This document shows, in pieces, positions 11,501 to 22,885 of a DNA stretch of 64,000 bases. A program made the position numbers and the translations under genes. The DNA is taken from NCBI GenBank assembly GCA_027627225.1, contig CM051034.1, positions 47,518,881 to 47,582,880 of the forward strand, in the 5' to 3' direction. The stretch comes from Congeria kusceri. Its lineage: Eukaryota; Mollusca; Bivalvia; Myida; Dreissenidae. A model generated the notes under the pieces. That model saw only the letters and a list, made by a program, of their open reading frames with translations, had not been told where the DNA came from and searched no databases. Every line of letters begins with the position of its first letter. Within the stretch, counting starts at the first letter, position 1.

Positions 11501-11829
11501 GATGATCGTGCCATGAGAATATGCGCGTAGTCAATCAATCTCTCTTGGTTGACATAAACATTTACGTACCCCCGCAATAATAAACACGTGCATGCAAACC
11601 CAGTTTTTTGTTTTGTGAGTTGTTCCTACCTCTCTGCGTACACCCACTGTATATTATCATGTTAGTAAATATTTAGTGTGACATGTAAAAAGTAAAAGGA
11701 ATCTTTAATATAGCACAGTTAAATCATGACGGTCACAGTGATTAACTATGTAACATTATTGTACTGTTATAATTATAAAAATGTTGTTTGAAAATTCAAA
11801 TGAAATTGCCGTTTTAATGCAATGCACAA
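11501..11829. other. AT-rich non-coding stretch
   Basis: Nothing is recognisable here. Confidence 0.5.
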
Positions 11830-12330
11830 GTCATAAATGAGGAACTGCCGATGGACGGCGTCTGTTTTACCCCAAAACGGGGAAAATCGGACGGTGCCCA
11901 CCAGCCAACAGTTGCAATCGGGTGGTGGCAGCTGGAATGTTTGATTTTCGGACGGCGCCCGTCAAAATTTAAGGACTGCTTACAAGTTAAAGGCGAGAGG
12001 GCGATATATTTCTGGGCCAGGGAAGTCGAAAAGTCGTCGGCCAAGCAACTTCCGATCGCCAAACGGAATTTTCTTGGATTGGGCGGTGGTCGTACGATAG
12101 TTTTCCTTTAAATGCATAGTCCGATTTCAACAGCGACCTTGCGGCCATCTTTTTGGCGCCGGCAGGCTTTCGAAAAGGCATCGAGCAATGTACAATTATC
12201 AGGCGCTGCCTGTACTGGCACCGGGCGGCTCCCGTTCTCTCGGACAGCAGCCGGCCGACTTGCATGGTCTAGATACCTTTTTCAATACATTTTAGTTGCA
12301 ATTAACTACAATCCTACTACTACGCGCGCC
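11830..12330. other. Second GC-rich, CpG-dense island
   Basis: This is about 500 bp of high GC in an AT-rich setting, with repeated words GGACGG.GCCC, CACCAGCC against GGTGGTGGC, and several GGCGCC/GCCGGC sites. Frames of 82 to 104 codons are open on both strands and share no motif with known proteins that I can name. It resembles the island at 228-515 in composition, but I see no alignment between them. It could be a CpG island, an old transposon piece or an unrecognised exon. Confidence 0.4.
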
Positions 12331-13165
12331 GTTTGGTCATCGGCCTGTCGCAGCCCGCTGCTCAAACTGTTGGATCAGTCAATGATTACTGAATGTCTGC
12401 TGTTATGGTTAGAGTCTAATGTTTGAGAAATCAAATTGTAATTAAATGGAAAGGTGTATTGCTTTATTTGAAGTGCAATGCTAAAAGATTACATTATTTC
12501 CCCATAAGTGTGATATTTGGCTCGCCATTCAATTGCAACGTTTTATCCACCCAATGGTCTATCTAGGTCAACAGATTTTTTGATCAAGTTTGGTAGTTTT
12601 CTATGCAATTAATTGTGTGCATGTGTAAATCTGAATTGTGTTTCCCAATCACCATGTAAACATGCACTGTTTAAATTAGATGAATTAACGCAAATTAATA
12701 TGTTGTCGATATAGTAGTAAAAGAAAAACTACTAGCTAAAGTTTTACGATTGACTGTTATAGAAAACATGGTTTGAAAACATTGAATGTAACGTTTAGAA
12801 AATAGCGACATCATACACTCAATAATTGTGTCCTCGTTTGTTTATGATCAGTGATGGAAGCTTATGAATTATGGGGGATTAGAAAAATGGGAGGAAAATA
12901 TAGCTCGTCACACTTAAGTAAGTGAAAAAACGACAACACATTGAAAAGCATATAAATTATACTTATCCGTGAATCTAAAATTATTTTCGGACAAGAAACA
13001 CATTACTTATAACCAATTTGCAATAATTTGTAGTGCAATACTTTGGATATAAAATAAAGGAAACGGTATGTAACACATTTCCATGTAATTACATATTTAA
13101 ATTTGTATTGAGCATAGTTTAGTGAAGGCACATAATGTTTCTTTTGTTTTTATTAAATGCAAAAC
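12331..13165. other. AT-rich non-coding stretch
   Basis: Nothing is recognisable here. Confidence 0.5.
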
Positions 13166-13445
13166 CGGACCCGGCTAGCTCAGTTGGCAGAGCGCTGGAC
13201 TTCATGAGTTCACTCCCCAGCCCGGCCACATAACTTGTGTGGGGATTGGTTATGAAATTATTTATACGGTCGTTCTCCCCGCTACATCTGATTTAAGTAG
13301 AACAGTTGTCAGTAACTGTCATAAGTATGTGCACTTAGTACTGGTAAACCGCTTAGATCGTCTAAGCTTGCCCAGGAAAAGTGTGAGAATGTTAACTGAC
13401 CGCCGTGATATGACTGAAATACTGTTAAAAACCACGACAAATGCA
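13166..13445 (+). mobile_element. tRNA-derived SINE, family 1, plus copy
   Basis: The head GGCTAGCTCAGTTGGCAGAG is a near-perfect tRNA 5' half with an intact A box (TAGCTCAGTTGG). The B-box region is damaged (GAGTTCACTCC). The body has CTTGTGTGGGGATTGG, AGTATGTGCACTTAGTACTG, AACCGCTTAGATCG and AAGCTTGCCCAGGAAAAGTG. The tail is TGATATGACTGAAATACTGT then TAAAAACC. I recall this tail as common to bivalve SINEs. The reverse-oriented copy at 20365-20640 is more complete. A 92-codon frame at 13239-13517 is a by-product: its translation recurs in the other copy. Confidence 0.8.
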
Positions 13446-15114
13446 AACACTCAATTACATGTAACAAACATGATTGTGGCATTTGCCTTGAGACTGTTCA
13501 GTAGTTTTGAAAAATAAACATCGACAGTACACCTATTAATTTTATATATTTTTACGATACACTACTGACTTCAACAATGATGTAAATATTTTGACGACGT
13601 GTTACGTGGTTACAATTAATGTTGAAGCTGTTTATAATATCGTTCAAGTGCGCTCACTTTGGTTGATGATTATAGCGAAGACGGCAAAACGTCTACCTAA
13701 TTAAAAGATAGTTGTTGTACATATATAAACATATATTGAATAGCAGATTAATTTGCAATTACAAAAAACGACAAGAAATACATATGAAAATGGAATACCT
13801 CCATAGAAAAATGAGAACTTCATCAAGTTTGTAGTTGAATATAGTGCCATGGGACTATTGTTTACAGTGTTAGCCATTAGTAAATAGTGTCAATTGTTTA
13901 ATTTCATTAACATATTTTTTTAAAGTGATTAGTGTTAAATTGTGTAATATGTGAATAACATGTGCAGCAAAGATAACACGTAGCAACCATATGAGATATT
14001 TGTTTAAACTGAGTAGCTAAAGACAAAAGAGCTAATCTGACAGAACTAAACTGATATATATTCAGCCATTGTATAAAACGCGTGAGGCCTTTTAAATATA
14101 TTTGAGCGAAATGACTATCATATACAATAAACGTATATTGGGCAATACAATATATCACAATATATCGCGGACATGGTTTATGTCTTAACAATACAATTGT
14201 GTAACTAATGATAAGTTTCCATTCACCATAACAAACATTTGGCAAGACTTCGATGCATGATTGAACAAAGTTTCCATTCACCATAACAAACATTTGGCAA
14301 GACTTCGATGCATGATTGAACAAAAATGTATCTGAAATAAAAAAAATTGATGTTTGCAATATGTTTACAGAACATGTAAAATAAAACATCATTTAGTTAG
14401 TTTTGTGTTTTTAATGGTAGAACGGAATCATTCCACTTACACAAAGTAAGACTAAATTCATACTGAAGTTCTTATTTCAATATTCGTTAGCAAAATAATG
14501 AACACCTAATTACATGTAGTACCGTTTAGTGTGCATCTGTCAGTAATTATGCTACTGTCCGTGAACAAGCGTACTTTAAAAGATTGACCTCGTTTGTCAG
14601 ATACATCACATTAGGCTTATTAACATAGTACACAGTAATAATATGAAATGTGATTTCACGAAACGCTGTGTATTCCATTCCTCATAGGATTTCTTCAAAT
14701 ATAATTTATATTAGGCTCACATAAACAAGACAAGTCAATAGATCAATGTAAACCTGCTGGAAAAGAGTATTTAGTGGTTTAATACTAACACGTGTTTCAA
14801 GTGAAGTTACGAATTTACACCTCAAGTTATAAGTTTTCGGGAAATGTTTCACCTGAGAAACATACTCGTCTTTATCACTATGTTGATCCATTCTTTAACG
14901 CAGCTATTGCCCAGATACTGGGTTAATTTTGCATTTAGTTACCGCACGGTTTTTTGCCTATACATTAGTTTCATAGTAGCACTTATTTAGCACTTGGTAT
15001 CCGAGTTTGAAAGTACTGCTACTCTGTTAATCGTGATACTTGTTTACAAATTAACGTTTATCCTTTAATTTGAAACAAGCATCGCCTGTGCCGTCGTCAG
15101 TCTAAAGATTCCTA
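13446..15114. other. AT-rich non-coding stretch with a 55-bp tandem duplication
   Basis: A 55-bp segment beginning AAGTTTCCATTCACCATAAC is present twice in tandem at 14213-14322 with no visible difference, so the duplication is recent. It makes a repeated peptide inside a 161-codon minus frame (13907-14392), but 55 is not a multiple of three and the two copies are read in different frames, so that frame is not a convincing gene. Near 14525-14560 a segment resembles 54595-54650 and 62870-62925. Confidence 0.5.
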
Positions 15115-15300
15115 ACCAGCCAGAAAGCATATATAGGATAGATATCGGTATATCGATATCGCATTGACAAACGGCCCGATATCTATCCATAATCGCTGGC
15201 ATGCACGTAGGCCTACTGTACATGTCGAATAGATACCGGCCAGTTGTCGGCTATCGATATAATTGTTCGATATCTATCCGTTCTCTATCCGATATAGTTC
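15115..15300. repeat. Diverged relative of the 175-bp satellite
   Basis: The segment contains GGATAGATATCGG, CGGCCCGATATCTATCC, GTAGGCCTAC, CGATATCTATCCG and, at the left, CCAGCCAGAAAGCAT. These are the characteristic words of the satellite at 18350-19400, here as a single rearranged and partly inverted copy. It may be a founding element or a solo remnant. Confidence 0.6.
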
Positions 15301-16071
15301 TGGTGAAAAATAAAAAAGTAGATGTATACATTTAGTGCATGTGATAAAAAATCCAAATATGAGTGGCATTTCTTCAATATGTGTTACGTTGTTGTCATTT
15401 TAAGTATGAGTGTTGGATCGATGTAAGGCCGATATCGTTCATGGCAAGCATTCATTTCTCTTTATTTTCATAAAATTAGTTATGCGTATCAAGCCGGCAA
15501 TACTAAAGAGTATTTTACTGAAATGAATGTGCGTTCTATGACTCCACAAATCTTGTTTGAAATAGCTTCGAAATTATTTTCGTCCAACAAAATCGTTTTC
15601 GTTTGCGCATAATTCTTGTTCAGTTTCCTCTTGAACGCAGAAAACACAACAAGAAGTAAGTACTTATGACTATTTGTAGACATCGTGTTTCTTTATATCA
15701 GCTATTCAAAATTTATTAATTCTTGTAGGCGTAGAAAAATCCAGGTTATTGAAATGTAACGTATTTTCGCGAGTATTGTTTATTATTATTAGTATATTAC
15801 GATACTGTTTTGTCATATTTACGAACGTAAGTATTTACAGCAAGATAAGTGAATTTTTTTTACATGTTACAGGTTCAATATATTTCAAATATTTGTATTT
15901 TAAAGGCTTACAGTTTCAATTTATTTTAAAGTTAACAGTATTGTATACATTATATTTAAAGGGACTTGTTCACATATGTTTGTATTTTTTGTAATATGCC
16001 ATGCATAATCTTAACTTTACAGATTTAAGCATCGAAACTAAAAAGCTCAAGTATAATGACGAGAAAAAAAA
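15301..16071. other. AT-rich non-coding stretch
   Basis: The frames at 15489-15683 (minus) and 15749-15994 (plus) are low-complexity, AT-driven translations without motifs. Confidence 0.5.
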
Positions 16072-16146
16072 GTTGCTCCCACCGGGGTTCGAACCTCAGA
16101 CCTCTATATCAAAAGGCTACCGCCTTAACCACTCGGCCATTCCAAC
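16072..16146 (-). tRNA. tRNA-like gene or tRNA pseudogene (Ser/Leu-type D arm)
   Basis: On the minus strand the 75 nt begin GTTGGAATGGCCGAGTGGTT and end GGTGGGAGCAAC, directly followed by a T7 run, the Pol III terminator. The A box (TGGCCGAGTGG) and B box (GGTTCGAACCC) are perfect. The D stem GCC/GGC pairs. The acceptor closes over only about four pairs (GTTG with CAAC), the T stem is poor, and the anticodon arm (CCTTTTGATATAGAGG) cannot be folded with a standard seven-base loop. I therefore cannot assign an anticodon. It is likely a transcribable tRNA pseudogene or the head of a tRNA-like repeat rather than a functional tRNA. Confidence 0.45.
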
Positions 16147-18344
16147 TTTTATATATATGTGGATGCATTATATATTTATTATATGATTGTATAATTTATG
16201 TAAGCGATCCACGTGTTGTCAGCAATTTTAACGAAAGCAACAGAAACACTCCAAATTATTCCATCGTTTAGCGTTACTAACGCTTTATGATTTTCCAAAT
16301 TTCCACTGATGATTACTCATTAACAAAAGGGTATTTTATAGTAGATCTATATTTCTATGTCCTTAGTGTTATTTCGCTCCTTTATTTATGCTATTCTTTC
16401 ATTGTGGGAATCTGGGACAAGAAGTTGGAAAATTGTCAGTTGGCCAATCTCTGAACTGGCCCCTTTAAATAAATGAAATACTCTAAACTAATGAACCCAC
16501 AATTAAAACAAATTATACTGAAAACAATTTTGTTTTCAGACGAATTACCTGCTTCGCAATGGTGGCTCCTGGGCCTCTTTGGATGACAATAAGGTCTTGG
16601 ACTTGATAACGTTCATCACTGACTAACCGGCTGCATATTAATATGGACGTATTCATCTAATTTGTCATTTGGACAGATGAAGGTAATCAAATATATATTG
16701 GATGTAGTAATACTTGGTCAGAACATGCAGTTCACTTCTATTGATGTGAGCACGTTAGTAACACACTGTTTAAGGCTTTAAGCAGTTTCTGCATAACACC
16801 ATTACAGAAATCAAGTACAATTTCTCCAACTCTGATTTAATAATTATTATTATGACTCAACATTTTCTGTGTAATATTGTTACAGTTATGTAAAATTGGA
16901 GTGTATAGTAAAAAATTTATTGCATTTTTTTTTATATGACTACAATTATTAATTGAACTACTTTATGTGATCTAAACTTCTCACACAAAAAATAATAGTA
17001 TGTTTAATTTACATACATTGCAGCTGCCAGTGGCATACAGTGTCTGCTTCGAACAACACCATTATCATTATCGGGTGGAGTGCTGCATCAAACACTGGCT
17101 GAGGAATTTGACTAAGATAAAGAACAGTGGATAAAAAACATTATACGCATTATTAACATTATGAAGACTTCTAAAGTAAACACTCTTAAATGTGTGATAG
17201 GGATTGGAAAGTTCCTATTAATGAAGTTATTTTTAATTACTATAACCATAATTCTTAATAGCAAGTGTACTATGTGGTTTATTGAAGAAAAAAAACAATT
17301 TAATGACACACACTGTTTAGTGTTACTTAATTGTTTTACTTTTTTTGTGTGAAGACGTGCAATGGTCTTAGAATTCTGATTCTTTTTAAAGATGTGATGC
17401 AACTTATAGATGATGCTAACAAAAAACATGTAATTAATATATATAATCTTGACTGAACCATAGTTTCTTTTATTTGCTAAATTAAATGTAAACATTGTGT
17501 GAGGATAGCAAAGAAACCATTTCATCTAGGATGCTTTTGGAAGAATAATATTGTCAAATATGTGTTGTTGTTTTTTGTATTTCAGTGTGTTTACACTTTT
17601 TACTGGAATTGTCTTTGATTTTGTTTTTATTTCCAGTTTGGATTTGAATTAGATTTCCATTTGTTTATATGATTTTTAAATATTTAGTTTGATCTAAATT
17701 AAGGCCATTGAAATGTGGAAATTTCACTTTGATACTAAATGTTGAATACAAATATTTGTCGGTTAAGTATTGCTGAATTATTAACTTTTTCAATTTTGTT
17801 ACACGGGTTTTATAGCATGTATGATGGTGGATGATGCTAATATTCATTAATAACTTAGATATTGACAGAAAGCATTTGTAATTGTTTTCAGTGGCAATTC
17901 AACTTAGAATAAATGATTGCATTTCTTAGCTTTTCCTTGGTTACTGTCACATCACTGACATGTTTTAGTGACTTTTTATACACACCTATAAGATTTCAAT
18001 GTGACATGTCCTTTAATGTTTTTAGCTACAAACTCGTAACTAATTTAAATTTTAATTAAAAATGAAGACGTTGAAAGATCATATAAACCTTTGTTTAAAT
18101 AAATAGTGTATACATTCCCTTGATGATTTGCTATTGCTTCTTTTATGTTTATCACAGCTTTGGGGATTGTTTTATTATAATTTGGTTCTCAAACGTAGTT
18201 AATGTTTTGAGAAGATAGAATTATATGTAATTATTAAAAATGAAGATATGAACACTTTCTAGAGTGTTGTTGCAAATTGCATCTTTTTGAAATTTAGCAT
18301 TAAAATAAACAATTGTGGTTATCAATTCCAAAGAAATTGACAAC
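16147..18344. other. AT-rich non-coding stretch
   Basis: Only AT-driven short frames are seen, the longest being 137 codons on the minus strand at 17112-17525, with low-complexity composition and no motif. Confidence 0.45.
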
Positions 18345-19400
18345 ATCGTCGAATAGATATCGGACCAATGTAGGCTTGCTAGCTGGAACGATATTGGCCC
18401 GATGTCTATCCGGTATACGTCCAATAAACAATGCTTCGATATCTATCCGATCAAATGCCAATGGGCAAAACGTTGATCGGATGGATATCGCTCACGAGAT
18501 ATATCCGATAATGTCGAAAACATATATACTATATATCGGACCAATGCAGGCTTGCTAGCTGGAACGATATTTGCCCGATGTCTATCCGATATACGTTTGA
18601 TTAACAATGCTCCGATATCTATCCGATCAAATGCCGATGGGCAAAACGATGATCGGATAGATATTGCGAGCGATATCTATCCGAGATATTCAAAACATAT
18701 CGGACAGATATCGGACCGATGTAGGCTTGCTTTCTGGGACGATAATGGCCCGATGTCTATCCGATATGTATCTCATATGCAATGCTTTGATGACTGCCCG
18801 ATCAAATGCCGATGGGCAAAACGTTGATCGGATAGATATCGCGAGCGATATCTATCTGAGATATTCAACACATATATGATAGATATTGGACCGATGTAGG
18901 CTTGCTTTCTGGGACGAAATTGGCCCGATGTCTATCCGATATGTATCCAATATGCAATGCTTCGATGACTGCCCGATCAAATGCCGATGGGCAAAACGTT
19001 GATCGGATAGATATCGCGAGCGATATCTATCCGAGATATTTAAAACTCATCGGATAGATATCGGACCGATGTAGGCTTGCTTTCTGGGACGATATTGGCC
19101 CGATGTCTATCCGATATGTATCCGATATGCAATGCTTCGATGACCGCCCGATTAAATGCCGATGGGCAAAACGTTGATCGTATAGATATCGCGATAGATA
19201 TCTAACCGATGTACTCTTGCTTTCTGGGACGATATTGGCCCGATATCTGTCCGATATGTATCTGATATGCAATGCTTCGATGACGGCCCGATCAAATGCC
19301 GATGGGAAAAAAGTTGATCGGATAGATACCGCGAGCGATATCTATCCGATATTCAGAACATATAGGATATATATCGGACCAATGTAGGCTTGCTGGCTGG
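18345..19400 (+). repeat. Satellite array, 175-bp unit, about 6 to 7 copies
   Basis: The anchor GTAGGCTTGCT (or a close variant) falls at about 18371, 18547, 18722, 18897, 19072, 19212 and 19385, giving periods of 176, 175, 175, 175, 140 and 173. One unit has a 35-bp deletion. Each unit holds GGCCCGATGTCTATCCGATA, GCCGATGGGCAAAACG and a near-palindrome made of CGGATAGATATCG, a 4-nt CGAG loop and CGATATCTATCCG. Open frames on both strands (61 to 91 codons) are by-products. The array ends at CTTGCTGGCTGGG. Confidence 0.9.
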
Positions 19401-19904
19401 GTATTGTATGCTCTTGTGTTAAAAAAACAGCAACACAATGCATAACGTTCTTCCTATACATGTTACTGTCACCTAAGAGACCAAAACGCAGATTAGCTGT
19501 GTTAGAATCTGTAATTGGGTAATAACTTATACATTTATTTTAAGTGTGCGTTATGTAGTTAAGTTAATAGGATAAAGTGTTTGATTTTTTCGCATTTAAG
19601 ATCTAAAACGTGTGTACACTTGGAAACCTTAGTTCAAATTCATTTACAACATTATAAACCAATCATACTGCTAATGAAACACGTTGATTAAATAGAAGAA
19701 GAAAATATTTGCAACCAATTATTTACTAAATAAATTAATACACATTTCACAACAGTTCGATTTCCTTGTTTCAACACACATATTTTATTGTATTGGTAAC
19801 GTTCTATTTATGACTCCCTTTTTTTCAATGGGTTTAATAAAGGCACTTACATACATTTAATTTATATAACTGAACGTGCCTGACGGGCATTCAGTAATTT
19901 GAAT
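19401..19904. other. AT-rich non-coding stretch
   Basis: Nothing is recognisable here. Confidence 0.5.
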
Positions 19905-20112
19905 ACAAAGGTCGCAGTAGAGTTATGGATGTGGTGTCCGTCTTGGAATCAGGAGGTCGTGAGTTCGATAACTATTTGGGGAGCGTTCGAATGAACTTTC
20001 AGAATCGACACCAAGTACTGGTTATATCCAGGAAACGGACTAGAGGGTGTCTCAATAAGCATCAGGCTTTCGACAAACCCGAGCTAAAATAAATAGATTT
20101 AAACTTTAAACT
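19905..20112 (+). mobile_element. tRNA-derived SINE, family 2
   Basis: The head reads GTCGCAGTAGAGTTATGG then GTGTCCGTCTTGGAATCAGG and AGGTCGTGAGTTCGATAAC, the latter carrying a B-box-like GAGTTCGATAAC. The body has CTTTCAGAATCGACACCAAG, CCAGGAAACGGACTAGAGGG, TGTCTCAATAAGCATCAGGC and GAGCTAAAATAAATAG, followed by TTTAAACTTTAAAC. Layout and body are those of a Pol III retroposon. The exact left end is uncertain. Confidence 0.6.
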
Positions 20113-20189
20113 ATTTTGATTCCTGACATGACAATTTTGATCTCAAACATGTAAACCTAGTTTTGTCATGGTTTACCATATCAAATTTC

Positions 20190-20330
20190 AATACCCCATA
20201 AAAGTCTAATGACGCATTGTAATGACGTCATTTTGTTAATTTTCGTGACGTCATTGTAGATGTTTCTTGTTATTTTGTGAGATTTTCTTTCGTTAATTTT
20301 CATATGATATCAATGAAAAGATACAAGTGA
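20190..20330 (-). repeat. Dispersed repeat with paired TGACGTCA sites, copy 3 (minus, partial)
   Basis: Read on the minus strand the segment gives AATGACGTCACGAAAATTAA then CAAAATGACGTCATT, matching the central part of the copies at 3330 and 11206. Only the core is recognisable; the outer thirds have diverged or were lost. Confidence 0.6.
20223..20253. promoter_or_regulatory. Paired CRE-like palindromes (copy 3)
   Basis: TGACGTCA occurs at 20223 and 20246, 23 bp apart. Both sites are intact although the surrounding repeat is only partly preserved. Confidence 0.4.
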
Positions 20331-20364
20331 AAGGTGTCGCTCTCGTATGGTATGAAACTACTGA

Positions 20365-20640
20365 GTTTGTTTATTTGTTTTGTTGGGTTTATTTTTTGCC
20401 GTTTTTAACAGTATTTCAGTCATATCACAGCGGTCAGTTAACCTACTCACACTTTTCCTGGGCAAGCTTAGCCGATCTAAGCGGTTTACCAGTACTAAGT
20501 GCACATACCTAAGCCAGTAACTGACAACTGCCCTACTTGAATCAGAGGTAGGGGAGAATGGCCAATACCCACACAAGTTTCGAACTCACGATCCCCGGAT
20601 TGACAGTCTAGCGCTCTACCAACTGAGCTAGCCGGACGGT
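20365..20640 (-). mobile_element. tRNA-derived SINE, family 1, minus copy (near full length)
   Basis: On the minus strand the head is CCGTCCGGCTAGCTCAGTTG with A box TAGCTCAGTTGG, and a B-box-like GAGTTCGAAAC about 35 nt further. Body words match the copy at 13166: ACTTGTGTGGGTATTGGCC, TAGTACTGGTAAACCGCTTA, GCTTGCCCAGGAAAAGTGTG and ATATGACTGAAATACTGTTA. The 3' tail is AACGGCAAAAAATAAACCC then AACAAAACAAAT. The 72-codon minus and 61-codon plus frames in this interval are not genes. Confidence 0.85.
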
Positions 20641-20699
20641 GTATATACCATGCACCTTAAGTTACTAACAGTGTAACTCGTAATACAAATAACATTGTT

Positions 20700-20966
20700 C
20701 AGGGCTGGTATTCACAAAGCATCTTAAAAGTAATTTCTTAAATATTTTCACTTAAGTGCAAAATTTAAATGTATTATATTCCTTTACTTAATAAACAGAT
20801 GCGCATGTTGTTAATATTGCTCAAATAGCACTTTCATATTGATGCTACTTTAAAGTGTCACTTAATGCTAAACTGGTTCTTTGTGGAATTTTACAGTTGA
20901 GGATATTTCCAAATGTAACGATAAAGATAAAATTTAACTTAAACTGTTTCGTGAATACCACCCCAG
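20700..20966. mobile_element. MITE with GGTATTCAC terminal inverted repeats
   Basis: The left end CAGGGCTGGTATTCACAAAG pairs with the inverted right end CTGGGGTGGTATTCACGAAA, extending into CTTAA/TTTAA. The length is about 267 bp, AT-rich and non-coding. It is of the same general kind as the elements at 25164, 25737 and 31350. Confidence 0.7.
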
Positions 20967-20996
20967 ACGTCTAGCATTATATATGCAAACATAAAA

Positions 20997-21317
20997 ATGT
21001 ATTTTATTAATCTACAAACCACTCCTAACAAAATGCATATAATTAGTTTTCGTGTCAAGGACTCTATTTTAGTGGCCGTGCAATTGCATTGTTGTTTGCA
21101 TGGAACAGTAAATGCTGGGATTGGAAAGAAATCAAATTATATGCTTTTTAATAAAGCTAAGCCAAAGTCGGTGAATGAAAGTTCTGTGGAAATAGAAGAA
21201 AAAGGCTTATTTGATTTAGAGAGTCTCTATTCTGCAATTTTGCACTTCACAAGTTTTCAGGATGATAAACGAATGAGCAATGAATTGCATACTGGAAATC
21301 TCTCTTCGGTAATATAG
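20997..21317 (+). CDS. Hypothetical 106-codon frame
   Basis: The frame begins MYFINLQTTPNKMHIISFR and ends MSNELHTGNLSSVI. Composition is mixed, with a charged stretch around residues 56 to 72 (KPKSVNESSVEIEEKG), which makes it look less like AT noise than most frames here. I see no domain, signal peptide or paralogue in the window, and no splice sites were needed. It begins 31 bp after a MITE. It may be an exon of a host gene, an old transposon piece or chance. An unspliced single-exon gene of this size is possible but unproven. Confidence 0.2.
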   Translation: MYFINLQTTPNKMHIISFRVKDSILVAVQLHCCLHGTVNAGIGKKSNYMLFNKAKPKSVNESSVEIEEKGLFDLESLYSAILHFTSFQDDKRMSNELHTGNLSSVI

Positions 21318-22469
21318 TACTTACACTAAAGTACTCGTTCGAGACATATATTTGATTTGGTTTCGTTGATGTGCCACATGTAATTTGAATTGCATATACA
21401 TTTGAAAGGAAAAGCAATCATCCTAATGACGATTTTACTGAGTAACATTTTATATCCCTATCAAGGGACATTTTATATAATTACAATTATTTTTATAAGA
21501 CGTGCGTATTCGTATGTCGACTGTTAAAATTCTTACGCAGTGGCATCAAACTATAGCAAAATATGAATGACAATACATGATCATTTAAATAATTTCACAT
21601 ATTTATTCATACATTTTTATGTTATTGAAGAACGTAAACGCGCCGCAATAAGTGTCCATTGGTCGCGGAAATTATGCCTGTTAGAGCTAGATATACGAAA
21701 TATCGCTAGATAGTTTTCACTGAAAATACAATAAACACAATAAAGATCATTTTGTTTTCATCGGATTTTAAACTCCCATTGTAACTTTAAACCGAATGTT
21801 TTCATACTTCTAGATTGCATCACTACAGTCAATGGTAATAGTAAGTTTGTATGTTTACTGTATTTATTAAGTTCAATATTTGAAGATTTCGTAACCAGGT
21901 GCATTGACCATTATGTGTACGGACCACGGCAGAAATAAGAATTTATATATTGTTTTGCAACACCTATACAACTCATATCGATATGGACACAATTTAAGTA
22001 GCCTGTTTACAACCACGAAAGCTATAGGCGTTTGAAATAAAACATCAAACCTTATTATATGTGTATTGGATTACGTTTCCATTTGTATGTATGGTAGATT
22101 TTATTTCTTCGCTGAATGATCCAATTGTAATGTGAATCTGATTTGAATCCATAACGCTTAATACGTCTGCCTACAAGGTATTCGAGGCAGCATAATTTAT
22201 GTATGTCATAAGTATTCATATAAATATATTTTTACGATTCCGTCCATATATTTATGATGGTACATTTTCATTTCCAGTTCTTTGTTCTAATTGTCCAAGA
22301 TGTTTAAAAAATAGTTAATGAACTACGTTTGTGTTTGTTTCAACACGTGCGAGCATTTCCTTTTTGTTTTGTTCCGACATACTTCTATCGAAGTATTACG
22401 TTTCTGGCTACATGAACGAATGGTAGGTTTTTAGTGATTCATTCATGAAATGAAGGTATTGTGTCCTTA
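21318..22469. other. AT-rich non-coding stretch
   Basis: Nothing is recognisable here. Confidence 0.5.
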
Positions 22470-22885
22470 TATCGGGGGGAAATAATTAAATCGAAATATC
22501 TTGACAAGTTAATAACTACACTGCAGTTATTGATTTTGTGTCAAACGTAACCAATTTAGAATGTGTGTGTATTATAAAGGACAAAAACAAAACGGACGTA
22601 ACATTGGCACGGGAGGGGTAATTTGATTATGACTATCAAATATTTATTTGTGCAGGATTTGTTTCAATTGTGTTTCCATACTTTTAACACATGTTAAACT
22701 AATCGAGTGTTATATTATATTAATTGATTAAAACATCATCATTAACTTGTCATAAGCAACGGAAAGAAATGACCGCTTTATTACCGGGTAAACGGATGTC
22801 TTAATATGTCAGCCGAGTCGGGTTAATTGCTATATGAATAGAGATTTCGTCAATAATTGTCTTGAAATTATCCAGAAATTGGAAA
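22470..22885 (+). repeat. Duplicated block P1 (matches 45.2-45.6 kb and 58.1 kb)
   Basis: The segment with GAAATATCTTGACAAGTTAA and TTATTGATTTTGTGTCAAAC aligns in direct orientation with 45225-45310 (GGGATATCTTGACAAATGTA, TTATTGATTTTGTGCCAAAC). Its 3' part, with AACGGATGTCTTA, GTCAGCCGAG and GGTTAATTG, aligns with 45585-45605 and, better, with 58090-58190 (CGGATGTCTTATGTCAAGCG, GGTTAATTGATTAG). No frame is shared, so this is probably duplicated intergenic or intronic DNA. Confidence 0.6.

Noticed and set aside
13239..13517. 92-codon frame sharing NRLDRLSLPRKSV with a minus frame at 20358-20576
   Set aside because: The shared peptide comes from the body of the same SINE in two orientations, not from a gene family.
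13907..14392. 161-codon minus frame
   Set aside because: It contains a recent 55-bp tandem duplication read in two frames and has no motif; AT-driven composition.
18313..19272. Four frames (71 to 91 codons) with recurring peptides
   Set aside because: They are translations of the 175-bp satellite; the period is not a multiple of three.
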